In this document: one piece after another, positions 53,892-62,874 of the stretch
Position numbering within the stretch: the stretch's first letter is position 1
Layout: each line of letters starts with the position of its first letter
Source: JAMXLO01 sp963776505
GTDB taxonomy: Bacteria > Pseudomonadota > Alphaproteobacteria > Acetobacterales > Acetobacteraceae
Length of the DNA: 64,000 nucleotides
Assembly (NCBI GenBank): GCA_963776505.1
Contig: CAVZNH010000067.1
Coordinates: 1-64,000, forward strand
Reading direction: 5' to 3'
Program-made: the position numbers and the translations under genes
The notes under the pieces: model-generated
What the model was told of the DNA's origin: nothing
What the model saw: only the letters and a program-made list of their open reading frames with translations
Databases searched by the model: none

Positions 53892-55338
53892 GCCGCTGGT
53901 CACCGTCGAGGCCGCCCGCGGCGTGCGTCATCTGGTGGCGGTGGGCGAGCAGGGCGAGGCGCAGGGGCTGCGCCCAGGGCAGACGCTGACCGATGCGCGC
54001 GCCGTCTGCCCGACACTGGTTCCCCTCGATGCCGACCCGGTGGCGGATGAGGCGGCGCTGGCCAGGCTCGCCGCCTGGTGCGAGCGTTATACGCCGATGG
54101 CGGGGTCCGATCCCCCGGATGGACTGTGGCTGGACATCACCGGTTGCACTGCGGTGTTCGCGACGGAAGCGGAGTTGGTGCAGGACCTCGCTACCCGGTT
54201 GGAGCGGAATGCCGTTCCCTGCCGCCTGGCGGTTGCCGGCACCACCGGGGCGGCCTGGGCGCTGGCGCATGCCGGGGCGGATCGGATTGTTCTGCCGCCG
54301 GAGGAAGAAAAGGCGGCGCTGATCGAGCTGCCGATCGCCAGCCTGCGGCTCGATGCGGGCACGGTGGCAGGGCTGCGCCGGCTTGGCCTGCGGGCGGTAC
54401 GGGATCTGCTGCGCATTCCGCGGGCACAGATCACTGCTCGGTTCGGCGCCATGCCGGTGCTGAGGCTGGATCAGGCGCTGGGGACGGTCGAGGAGGCGAT
54501 CGATTGGCCGCGGCCGCCGATCGAGTGGCATGAACGCCTGGCCTTCGCCGAACCGATCGGCACGCCGGAGGACCTGGCGCGCTCGCTTTCGCAGCTTGCC
54601 GAAGGGTTGTGCCGGCGCCTGGCGGAGCAGGACAAAGGCGCCCGACGCTTCGTCGCGCGGTTCTTCCGGGTCGATGACGTCGTGCCGCAGATCGCGGTGG
54701 GCACCGCACTGCCGGTGCGCGATCCGGCGTATCTGACCAAACTGCTGCACGAGAAGCTGGACACCGTCGATCCTGGCTTCGGCATCGAGGTGGTGGCACT
54801 GGAGGCCGAGACCGTGGCGCCGCTGTCGATGCCACAGGCTCAGTTGGCTGATGTCGCTGCGCAGGATGCGGCCGATCGTCTCGCTGGCGTGGTGGACACG
54901 CTGACCAACCGTCTGGGTTCGGAGCGCGTTTCCCGTATTGCGCCGTTTGCGAGCCATGTGCCGGAGCGTGCGGTGCAGCGTGTGCCGCCTCTGCCGCTCA
55001 GGCAACCGTCCTGGGTGAACGATCCCGCCGCGCCTCGGCCGATCCGGCTGCTGCATCGGCCGGAAGAGATCACGGTGATTGCTCCGGTGCCGGACGATCC
55101 GCCGATCCGGTTCAGTTGGCGCGGTGTGGCGCATCGCGTGCGCGCCGCAGCGGGTCCTGAACGGATTGCCGCCGAATGGTGGCGTGGCAAGCCATCCGGC
55201 AGGCGACCAGAGACCGATCTGATCCGCGACTACTACCGGGTGGAGGATTCCGATGGTGCGAGATTCTGGATCTTCCGCGCTGGTCTGCATGCCGAGGAGC
55301 GAATGCCGCGGTGGTACCTGCATGGGCTGTTTGGGTGA
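53809..55338 (+). CDS. imuB: ImuB, catalytically inactive Y-family polymerase homologue
   Basis: A 509-residue DinB-like protein. N-terminus MMRRILSVWLPHWSITRLNR lacks the DxD of active Y-family polymerases (normally HxDMDAFFAS), as all ImuB proteins do. WLDITGCTAVFATEAELVQD, GTVAGLRRLGLRAVRDLLRI and RFVARFFRVDD mark the polymerase-like core and little-finger region. The C-terminus (LIRDYYRVEDSDGARFWIFR, WYLHGLFG) is the segment that recruits the beta clamp and DnaE2. Overlaps imuA and dnaE2; translation is coupled. Confidence 0.9.
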   Translation: MMRRILSVWLPHWSITRLNRSVSASPDRPLVTVEAARGVRHLVAVGEQGEAQGLRPGQTLTDARAVCPTLVPLDADPVADEAALARLAAWCERYTPMAGSDPPDGLWLDITGCTAVFATEAELVQDLATRLERNAVPCRLAVAGTTGAAWALAHAGADRIVLPPEEEKAALIELPIASLRLDAGTVAGLRRLGLRAVRDLLRIPRAQITARFGAMPVLRLDQALGTVEEAIDWPRPPIEWHERLAFAEPIGTPEDLARSLSQLAEGLCRRLAEQDKGARRFVARFFRVDDVVPQIAVGTALPVRDPAYLTKLLHEKLDTVDPGFGIEVVALEAETVAPLSMPQAQLADVAAQDAADRLAGVVDTLTNRLGSERVSRIAPFASHVPERAVQRVPPLPLRQPSWVNDPAAPRPIRLLHRPEEITVIAPVPDDPPIRFSWRGVAHRVRAAAGPERIAAEWWRGKPSGRRPETDLIRDYYRVEDSDGARFWIFRAGLHAEERMPRWYLHGLFG

Positions 55339-58300
55339 GGGGAGGGGGAGAATTTATGCCGAGCTTCAGGTGGCGAGCGCTTTCTCCTTCCTACGCGGGG
55401 CTTCGTCGCCGGAGGAACTGGCGGCTACCGCGTCGGTGCTGGGGATTTCCGCCATCGGCGTCACCGATCTCAACAGCGTCGCTGGGGTGGTGCGGATGTG
55501 GGATGCGGCGAAGGATGTCGGCATCCGCCTGGTGGTGGGCGCGCGGCTGTCATTCCGTGACGGCACGCCGGATCTGCTGTGCTATCCGCGGGACCGCGCC
55601 GCGTGGGGACGGCTGACTCGGCTGCTCACCGTCGGCAAGGGGCGTGTGCCGCATGGCGATACCGGCGATGCTGCGAAGGTCACCAATCGCTGCTTCCTGC
55701 ATTACGCCGACCTGCTGGAGCATGGCGAAGGACAAATTCTGCTTGCTGTCGCACCGGATCGGCTGGATGGCGCATTCCGGGAAAATCTTCAGCGCCTGAA
55801 AGCGGATTTTCGCGGCAGTGCATATCTTGCCGCCAGTCGCCGCTATCGCGGCGATGATGCCCGCCGTCTGCGCGCAATGGCTGAGCTGCCATTGCCGATG
55901 GTGGCGACCAACGACGTTCTCTATCACCTGCCTGACCGGCGTCCGTTGCAGGACGTGATGACCTGCATCCGGCTCGGCTGCCGCATCGATCAGGCGGGTC
56001 TCGCGCTGCAACCCAACGCCGAGAGGCATCTGAAGTCGCCGCGGGAGATGGAGCGTCTGTTTCGCGAATACCCCGAGGCGGTGCGGCGCACGGAAGACAT
56101 CGTTGAGCACTGCGGCTTCTCGCTCGGGGAACTCGCCTATGAATATCCCGATGAACCAATTCCGCGCGGCTTGACGCCGGACGAGCATCTTGCGGATCAG
56201 ACATGGCAAGGTGCTGCGGTGCGCTATCCCGATGGCATTCCGCAGCACGTGCGCGATGCCATCGAAAAAGAATTGCGCATCATCGCGCAGCTCAACTACG
56301 CGCGGTATTTCCTGACGGTACACGACATCGTGCGCTATGCTGTCAGCCGCGGCATTCTTTGCCAGGGCCGCGGTTCGGCTGCCAATTCCGCGGTGTGCTA
56401 TTGCCTGCACATCACCGCGGTCGATCCGGCGCAGATCAACCTGCTGTTCGAACGCTTCATTTCCACCGAGCGCCGCGAGCCGCCGGATATCGACGTGGAT
56501 TTCGAACACGAGCGGCGCGAGGAGGTCATCCAGTATATCTACGAGCGCTATGGCCGCGAGCGGGCCGGCATCGCCGCGACGGTGATTCACTACCGGCCGA
56601 AGCGCGCCATTCGCGAGGTGGGCAAGGTGATGGGGCTGTCGGAGGACGCCACGGCCGCGCTGTCGTCGCAGTCATGGCATTCGGGGGAGGGATTGTGGTC
56701 GGATGATTGTCTGACCGAGATCGGCCTCGATCCGCAGAGCTTTGTGGTTCGCCGCTCGATCGAACTGGCGCGACAATTGGTGGGACTGCCGCGTCATCTG
56801 TCGCAGCATGTCGGTGGTTTCGTGCTGACACGCGGAAGGCTGGATGAGACGGTGCCGATCGGTCGCGCCGCGATGGATCAGCGCACCTTCATCGAATGGG
56901 ACAAGGACGACATCGACCGGCTGGGGATCATGAAGGTTGATGTGCTGGCGCTCGGGATGCTGACCTGCATCAGGAAGGCGTTCGAGCTGCTGGGAATCAA
57001 GGACCTGGCCGAGGTGCCGACGGAAGATACGGCCGTTTATGACATGCTGTGCCGAGGGGATTCGATCGGCGTGTTCCAGGTGGAATCACGGGCGCAGATC
57101 AACATGCTGCCGCGGCTGCGACCGCGCAAATTCTATGATCTGGTGATCGAGGTGGCGATTGTTCGTCCTGGGCCAATCCAGGGCGATATGGTGCATCCGT
57201 ATCTGCGTCGGCGGCAGGGATTGGAACAGCCGGATCTGCCGTCGCCTTCGCCTGAACACGGTCCGGCCGATGAACTGGATCAGGTGCTGGGCAGGACGTT
57301 GGGCGTGCCGCTGTTCCAGGAACAGGCGATGCGCATTGCCATCGACGCGGCGAAGTTCACACCGGAAGAGGCCAATCAGCTTCGTCGCTCGATGGCGACG
57401 TTTCGCAATGCAGGGACCATCCATCGCTTCTTTGAGAAGATGGTCACCGGGATGACGGCGCGCGGCTATGCGCAGGATTTTTCTGAGCGCTGCTTCCACC
57501 AGATCGAAGGCTTCGGCACTTACGGTTTCCCGGAAAGCCATGCTGCCAGCTTCGCTCTGCTGGTTTATGTTTCGGCCTGGCTGAAATGCCACCATCCGGC
57601 GGCGTTTGCCTGCGCGTTGTTGAACTCGCAGCCGATGGGGTTCTATGCGCCGGCGCAGATCGTGCGGGATGCGCGCGAGCATGGGGTGGAGGTGCGGCCT
57701 GTCGATGTGGCCGCCAGCGCATGGGACTGTACTCTGGAAGAGGGGGCGCTGCGTCTTGGTTTCCGCCTGATCACTGGCTTTTCGCAGGAGTGGGCGGAAC
57801 GGCTGGTCGAGGCGCGCGAGAAGAGGAAATGGGCACAGCCCCCTCCCCCCAGCCCTCTCCCGCGAGGGGAGGGGGAGAATTCTTCTATGGGATTTTCTGC
57901 ACTGGTCGGCGTCGGACTTCCCCGCGCCGCTCTTGTGCTGCTGGCGGAAGCGGATGCGCTGCGGAGTCAAAAACTCGATCGGCGCGCCGCGCTGTGGCAG
58001 GTGCGTGGCCTGTCGGACTTGGCGGAGTTGCCTCTGTTTGCCCACCAGCCGGTTGCGATTCATCATGTGCCGCTGCCCGTCATGATGACGGGCGAGCACG
58101 TCATCGCCGACTATCAGACCGCGGGCCTGTCGCTGAAGTCACACCCGATGCGTTTCCTGCGCACGTTGTTCAGCGGCGAAGGTGTGTTGAGCTGTGCCCA
58201 GGTCGTGGTGCTGGCCGATGGTACCCGGCTCTCCGTCGCCGGCGTGGTGCTGGTGCGTCAGCGGCCGGGCAATGGCAATGTTGTGTTTTGCACCATCGAG

Positions 58301-58573
58301 GATGAGACCGGCATCGCGAACATCGTGGTCTGGTCCAGCCTGTTGGATCGGTTCCGCCGTGCCGTGATGGGCAGCAGCCTGCTGCAGGTGACCGGTCGTC
58401 TGCAACGCAGCCCTGAGGGCATTATCCATGTCATTGCCGAACGGTTGGACGACCGCAGCGCCATGATGACCCGGATCGCCGAGGCACCAGCGACTGCTGG
58501 GACGCTGCCGATGCGAAGTCCCGGGCATCCACGTCAAGAGCGGGTTTTTCCCCGGTCCCGCGACTTCCACTGA
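55322..58573 (+). CDS. dnaE2: Error-prone DNA polymerase DnaE2
   Basis: A 1083-residue alpha-subunit-like polymerase. N-terminal PHP domain: YAELQVASAFSFLRGASSPE and GISAIGVTDLNSVAGVVRMW. Catalytic palm: GSAANSAVCYCLHITAVDPA, PDIDVDFEHERREEVIQYIY (acidic residues) and, further on, DQRTFIEWDKDDIDRLGIMK. C-terminal OB fold: NVVFCTIEDETGIANIVVWS. ATG at 55322 overlaps imuB by 17 bp. Residues about 839-853 (QPPPPSPLPRGEGENSS) are not part of the family: they come from a palindromic repeat (57838-57882) inserted in frame between LVEAREKRKWA and SMGFSALVGV. Family members have a short linker here, so the enzyme probably tolerates it. Confidence 0.9.
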   Translation: MGCLGEGRGRIYAELQVASAFSFLRGASSPEELAATASVLGISAIGVTDLNSVAGVVRMWDAAKDVGIRLVVGARLSFRDGTPDLLCYPRDRAAWGRLTRLLTVGKGRVPHGDTGDAAKVTNRCFLHYADLLEHGEGQILLAVAPDRLDGAFRENLQRLKADFRGSAYLAASRRYRGDDARRLRAMAELPLPMVATNDVLYHLPDRRPLQDVMTCIRLGCRIDQAGLALQPNAERHLKSPREMERLFREYPEAVRRTEDIVEHCGFSLGELAYEYPDEPIPRGLTPDEHLADQTWQGAAVRYPDGIPQHVRDAIEKELRIIAQLNYARYFLTVHDIVRYAVSRGILCQGRGSAANSAVCYCLHITAVDPAQINLLFERFISTERREPPDIDVDFEHERREEVIQYIYERYGRERAGIAATVIHYRPKRAIREVGKVMGLSEDATAALSSQSWHSGEGLWSDDCLTEIGLDPQSFVVRRSIELARQLVGLPRHLSQHVGGFVLTRGRLDETVPIGRAAMDQRTFIEWDKDDIDRLGIMKVDVLALGMLTCIRKAFELLGIKDLAEVPTEDTAVYDMLCRGDSIGVFQVESRAQINMLPRLRPRKFYDLVIEVAIVRPGPIQGDMVHPYLRRRQGLEQPDLPSPSPEHGPADELDQVLGRTLGVPLFQEQAMRIAIDAAKFTPEEANQLRRSMATFRNAGTIHRFFEKMVTGMTARGYAQDFSERCFHQIEGFGTYGFPESHAASFALLVYVSAWLKCHHPAAFACALLNSQPMGFYAPAQIVRDAREHGVEVRPVDVAASAWDCTLEEGALRLGFRLITGFSQEWAERLVEAREKRKWAQPPPPSPLPRGEGENSSMGFSALVGVGLPRAALVLLAEADALRSQKLDRRAALWQVRGLSDLAELPLFAHQPVAIHHVPLPVMMTGEHVIADYQTAGLSLKSHPMRFLRTLFSGEGVLSCAQVVVLADGTRLSVAGVVLVRQRPGNGNVVFCTIEDETGIANIVVWSSLLDRFRRAVMGSSLLQVTGRLQRSPEGIIHVIAERLDDRSAMMTRIAEAPATAGTLPMRSPGHPRQERVFPRSRDFH
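55337..55354. repeat. Partial copy of palindromic repeat
   Basis: GAGGGGAGGGGGAGAATT, identical over 18 bases to 57864-57881 within dnaE2. It sits at the imuB stop/dnaE2 start overlap. Its purine-rich part resembles a very strong ribosome-binding site but here lies within the coding overlap. Confidence 0.6.
57838..57882. repeat. Palindromic repeat inserted in frame in dnaE2
   Basis: Reads CCCCCTCCCCCCAG, CCCTCTCCCGCGAGGGGAGG and GGGAGAATT in order. The two arms (pyrimidine-rich, then purine-rich) can pair around the GCGA loop with one bulge, giving a REP-like hairpin. 45 bp, a multiple of three, so the reading frame is kept. A half copy is at 55337-55354. Known dispersed repeats of this style occur in GC-rich Proteobacteria. 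Confidence 0.6.
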
Positions 58574-58600
58574 GCCCGCTTTCCATTGGGCTGGCCGGAT

Positions 58601-59146
58601 TTATCGGTCAAGATAGCCTGCGTCCGCTGCCTCGTACGGCAGTCTGCAAAGGCGCCGAGCCCAGCCGATGCCGAAGGTCTTCCAGGTCGGGAGCGACGTC
58701 ATGAAGGCCAGCCGTAATGCCAGGAACTCGGAACAGAGGTCGACGACCCCACCTTGTCTTGCGGCAGTCCGATCGATCGCGTGCACGGTCTGCTCACCGA
58801 TCACGCCATCCTGCGGCACTTGAGCGACCAGTTGCAGCCAGTGTGCCGCTCGACTGGTGCCATTGTTGACTGCAGCGTCGAACACCAGCAGAGCGAGCGC
58901 GGCTGGCAAGAGATCCCCTGCGATCCGTTGCCAATAGTCGCGTTGGTAAAGAGCCTTGGCAGCATCGAGAGAAAGAGCGGCAATATCCAGGTCGGGGTAC
59001 GCCGCGGCGCTGATGCCGAACCTGGTTCCTCGACAGGTTCCGGCACCGACCGTGCCACCTGTCCAGTTGCCTGGGTCGGCGGGGTTGGCACTGAAGTCTC
59101 CCTCGTGGCCGGCCACAATGTCGAACATTCGATCAAAGTTGCTCAT
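58601..59146 (-). CDS. GH108 phage-type endolysin
   Basis: A 181-residue peptidoglycan hydrolase of the GH108 (ZliS) family. Start MSNFDRMFDIVAGHEGDFSA at 59146 region; the catalytic Glu lies in AGHEGDFSANPADPGNWTGG, the family's N-terminal signature. LYQRDYWQRIAGDLLPAALA and the helical core follow, ending AADAGYLDR. No signal peptide or anchor, as in phage lysins. Part of the collapsed prophage; the frame is intact, but no holin is seen. Confidence 0.8.
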   Translation of the reverse strand: MSNFDRMFDIVAGHEGDFSANPADPGNWTGGTVGAGTCRGTRFGISAAAYPDLDIAALSLDAAKALYQRDYWQRIAGDLLPAALALLVFDAAVNNGTSRAAHWLQLVAQVPQDGVIGEQTVHAIDRTAARQGGVVDLCSEFLALRLAFMTSLPTWKTFGIGWARRLCRLPYEAADAGYLDR

Positions 59147-59148
59147 GT

Positions 59149-61232
59149 TCAATCGGGCGTATCGCTGAGCGCGACAGGAATTGTCGTTGCTGCCAGTGGG
59201 AAGGACCAGCGCCAGTTGCTACCGAGATCGCCAACGATGTCCCATCCTGGTGGAGGCACCAGCGTCGAGAAATTGTCGGTTACCGCGTTGCCGCGGCCGA
59301 TCGTGACATTACCAAACGGATAGTAGAGGTTGCAGGATGCGCTGGAATTCTGAAGCGGCTGCGCGAGCGTGATGGTCAGATGTGTGGCATCGATGCGTGC
59401 GCATTCGGTGGCTGGCACGACAGTGCCTGGACTTGCGGTTGAACCACCGTCCATCACGCAGAACCCTACTCCAGCCGCTGCCTGCAAGGGGACGATCAGA
59501 TCGTTGCCGGCGTCGTGCTGGATCGTCAGGATCAGTGCGGTGCTGCTTTGTCGATACGCATGCACGATCTTGGGGCCTCCATTCACCGGCAGACCGGCTG
59601 GTATCGCATTCAGTGAGTCTCCTCCGCTGCTCGCCAGGATGGCGCGTGCTGCTATCGGCGCGGCCAGTTGGGCGAAGCGCTGATTGTCCGTGCTGTCGCG
59701 ATGCGCTGAGTCGCCACCGGTGGCGATACCTGTTGTCGGGTCCCAGGAGGATCCTCGGGGGTTGCTGTCGCTTGTCTGAGGATTTCCGATGACGACGTTC
59801 TGCGTCGCATCGGCTGCAATTGCCGCAACAACCTCGCGATGCATCTGCATCCCGCCGGGGATGCCATATGGAATCGCATTCCACCAGATCAGCGGAAGCC
59901 TGTCCGCGGAGTGTCCAAGCATGCCGCGTTCGAGCGACAGGAAACGTTCGGCGGCCGCCAGGAAGGTAGCCTTCTCGCTGTAGTCACGCAGGCTGTCCGT
60001 CTCGCTCCACGGCCATAGCAGTGCACAGATGTCCTGCTGGTCTTCCTGAGTCAGTGCATTGATGGCCGACTGCGTCGCGAGGCCATCGGCACCAAGCTGC
60101 CAAGTGGCAGGGTTCGATCCGTCATTTGGATTGTTAACAAAACTGCCAGTGTAGATCCCGTCCACCGTGGGATAGAGGCCATGGCCGGCCATCATCGTGT
60201 AGCCGGTCGAGTTGGCATTCGCCACGACATTATAGGCCAGCGCACCCAGATACCAGGCGATACCCTGAACGATAAGCTGTGCGGCGCCGTCATTGATTGC
60301 ATAGTTGATGGCGTTCGACTGACCATTGACCAACAGGCTCACCCCTCGGCGCGGACCGCGCACCCAGCACGTGGCGCATTGCAGCAAGGTTGTCACTTCC
60401 GCATCAGCGAGTGCGCGCTCCCACGTCGCGGCTTCATGGAGCCAGCATTGCGCGCCGCCCAGCACTGTCGTGTCGTGCAACAGCACCATCGGCGCCGATG
60501 TGCTGGACGATATTGGGTTGCCAACACCGCCCACCACGAATGTGCCATCCAGCCAGACGTCGACGCCGATGCCGGGGCGGTTGCGCAGGATGATCGAATG
60601 CGTGTGGCGCCGGGTTAGCGTTGTGGTGATTACGGTCTGACCAATGCCAGGGAACAGCAGCAGCCGGTTCGACCCGGACGCGCTGTCAGCCTGCAGCACG
60701 CGCGTGTCGCCGGACGTCAAGCAGTGCGATCGGATTGGTGTCGCGGCCGGAGTTCTGCCGCCAGTTCGGCCTGGACCACACAAGGTAACGGGTCCAGGCT
60801 GTGCTCGCCTGGAATGGCACATTGGCGACCTGAAAGCCCAGGTCCGCATCGAGCGCCGGAGCAAGTGTTCCGGATCCGCCAGCGACGCGCCCCAGTCCGC
60901 CAAGCAGACCGGACAGTCGAGGTGTGGCCGTTGGTAGTCCGCCCGCGGTGCCGAAAGAATACGGAACCGTCGGGGCGCCGTGCCCTGACTTGTCCGACAG
61001 GATGGCAACCGAACTGTTCCAACCGGAAATCGGCGTGCCGGTAAGGCCGAGAGCAGCCGATATATCGCCTGCATCCCACCAGCCGGACAGATCGCTGATC
61101 ACGTTCGGCCGGGGCCCGCTCACTGTGCCATCGCCTGATCCGGACGAGCCACTCGCGGAGAGTTCGCCAAAGCGCCACACGTGCGCCGCCGATACTCATC
61201 GGCCGGCCCGCAGCGACGAACGCAACGCTCAT
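59149..61232 (-). pseudogene. Phage tail-associated protein with LamG-like and SGNH-esterase-like domains, frameshifted
   Basis: About 690 residues reframed. Frame one starts MSVAFVAAGRPMSIGGAR at 61232; frame two (to about 60710) has SDLSGWWDAGDISAALGLTG and VWSRPNWRQNSGRDTNPIAL, a LamG/concanavalin-like region; frame three carries TTLTRRHTHSIILRNRPGIG, GVDVWLDGTFVVGGVGNPI, then VNGQSNAINYAINDG and GGDSAHRDSTDNQRFAQLAA. GQSN with DSAH at the end is the SGNH/sialate-O-acetylesterase pattern (Ser and His ends). Two frameshifts. Encodes a probable surface-carbohydrate-degrading tail protein. Follows the terminase-tail chimera by one base. Confidence 0.6.
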
Positions 61233-61233
61233 G

Positions 61234-61494
61234 TCAGGTTACCGTGAACGGCGTCGGATATACCGTTGGCGTGCTGCCATCGGTGCCTTCGACCCAGGCG
61301 TACCACGTTCCGGCCGAAGCCGGCGCCGAGACATAGGCGCCCCACAGGTCAGTGTTTACAAACGCGTAGGTTGACTTCGCCGACCCTGGTGGCATCAGTA
61401 CCATCAGGCGATCCATCTCGCCTCGAGACATCAGATCGAGTTGTTTGAGCAAAAGACGATGATGCGGCGCCGGGCTTTGACCAGTTCTTGCCAT
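61234..61494 (-). pseudogene. Chimera: terminase N-terminus fused to tail-protein C-terminus
   Basis: An 86-residue frame in two unlike halves. The first 40 residues, ARTGQSPAPHHRLLLKQLDL and MSRGEMDRLMVLMPPGSAKS, are the N-terminus of a phage large terminase (ATPase P-loop-like MPPGSAKST). After TYA (near 61360) the text becomes FVNTDLWGAYVSAPASAGTW and TVYPTPFTVT, a tail/fibre C-terminus. So the whole region between terL and the tail gene has been deleted, leaving an in-frame scar. Terminates two bases before the next start. Confidence 0.65.
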
Positions 61495-61777
61495 TACCCA
61501 GGATGCCCAGGTGAGGAGGTCTGAACCGATTGCTCGGTCCTGTCCGGGCTCCTCGGCCCGATCATCCGAAGTCGTGCGAGGAACCCGGCATCTCTAGGTG
61601 ATGGAGTTCCCGTGTTGCTTGCCGCGACAAACAGCAGAGGCGTGCCGCGGGCGCGCGCCTCGCCTCGAACAATTCCTGTCACTGCCGCGGCAGCCGAAAT
61701 CAGCGAAGTTTATCGGAAGGGCGTGTCGCGTGTGCGCAGCGCCATTGTGGAAGAATGTATACCAGGAACTGGGGCAT

Positions 61778-62227
61778 GTGGGCAAGCAGAAATTGAAAAT
61801 AATCCTAGGTGAGCCGCGCGGCCTGGCTTGCCCGGCTGTTCGGGCGCTGCTCCTTCTCGCTCTGATCACCGGATGCAAGGAGGATCTGAGCGAGCGTTTG
61901 CAGTCTGGTCAGGTTCTCGCCTGGCAGGGCTTGCAGGGACGGTGGGTTGGTCCGGTCGTCCCGACCGAGCATGCCTGCGGTGTTACAACGCAGGGGCTCA
62001 TGTCGATCGGGGATAAGGGGTTCGCCCTTGATCCATTCCAGGGCACTACAGTGGTCCGTGGCGAGCTCGGCGATGGCGGCCATCTCAATGGCAAGCTGGT
62101 CCGTCAGGGTCCTGATAACCAGGACCTCTCGATCAGCTTCGAGGCGATGGCCGCGGGAAATGATGCGATCAGCGGTACGCTGCAATCGGGCAGATGTCAT
62201 TGGATGGTGACTTTGCACCGCGGCTGA
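61778..62227 (+). CDS. Small lipoprotein of unknown function
   Basis: About 149 residues from a GTG at 61778 (start uncertain; upstream codons have no family resemblance). N-terminal signal with lipobox ALLLLALITGCKED (Cys at about 31). The rest is small, beta-rich (LQGRWVGPVVPTEHACGV, GTTVVRGELGDGGHLNGKLV, SGTLQSGRCHWMVTLHRG) with three Cys that could form a disulfide and lipid anchor. Not recognised. Alone in its orientation next to the prophage remnant. Confidence 0.5.
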   Translation: MGKQKLKIILGEPRGLACPAVRALLLLALITGCKEDLSERLQSGQVLAWQGLQGRWVGPVVPTEHACGVTTQGLMSIGDKGFALDPFQGTTVVRGELGDGGHLNGKLVRQGPDNQDLSISFEAMAAGNDAISGTLQSGRCHWMVTLHRG

Positions 62228-62384
62228 CGACGCATGGCCATGCGTTAACGGTGTAATGCCGCACTTTGACGGTGTACTAACCGTTCAGCCACTTCAACCG
62301 GACTGACTGTCGAGGCACAGTGATCAGGTGTTGTCCTTCACAGGGGACAACCGAATTGCCGAGCACCTTTTTGTCGGAGTCGCA

Positions 62385-62864
62385 ATGACCTACATGGACA
62401 GGAAGTTCGGTTTGCGTGTTGCTGCACGGGATAATGGCAGCGATGCGGGGAAGGCGACCAGAGAGCCGCTCGTGCTGGTGATCGAGGACGATACAAGCAT
62501 GTTCAGCGCGTTTAGCAGCGTATGCGATTGCCTGAACGTTGCCGTCGTGCGAATGCCAACCCATGAGGACCTTGCATCGATATTACGTCTGCGCCGTCCC
62601 ATGGCAGTGGTTGCCGAGATGGACGCGGCCGGGCAGGACGGTTGCCACGTACTGATGACAGTCGCCGCGCATGATCGCGATTTGCCGGTTCTGCTGATCA
62701 CCGGCGATGATCCCGCCCTGATGGGTGCAATCGATGCTGTCGAGGAGATCTGGCAGCTCACTTCGGTCGATAAATGGCCCAGACTGCTTGGTATCGGCGC
62801 CCTGGTCGATTTCCTGTTTCGTGCCGGCCGCAAGGGTGATTGCATGCAGTTGATGTCAGTATGA
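62385..62864 (+). CDS. Response-regulator receiver-domain protein
   Basis: A 159-residue receiver (REC) domain without an output domain. The acidic pair is in LVLVIEDDTSMFSAF, the phospho-acceptor Asp in VVAEMDAAGQDGCHVLM, the Thr/Ser in PVLLITGDDP and the Lys in TSVDKWPRLLG, so all phosphorylation residues are present. Start at 62385 (MTYMDRKFGLRVAAR) follows GGAG. A single-domain receiver usually acts in a phosphorelay or by protein binding; partner kinase not seen in the window. Confidence 0.75.
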   Translation: MTYMDRKFGLRVAARDNGSDAGKATREPLVLVIEDDTSMFSAFSSVCDCLNVAVVRMPTHEDLASILRLRRPMAVVAEMDAAGQDGCHVLMTVAAHDRDLPVLLITGDDPALMGAIDAVEEIWQLTSVDKWPRLLGIGALVDFLFRAGRKGDCMQLMSV

Positions 62865-62874
62865 TCGCGCGTAA

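Noticed and set aside
53794..55323. 509-codon frame antisense to imuB
   Set aside because: Low-complexity, Arg/Pro/Gln-rich translation typical of antisense high-GC sequence; imuB on the plus strand has the conserved motifs.
58573..58600. AGCCC...GGGCT stem after dnaE2 as terminator
   Set aside because: Five base pairs, ten-base loop and no T tract; too weak to call.
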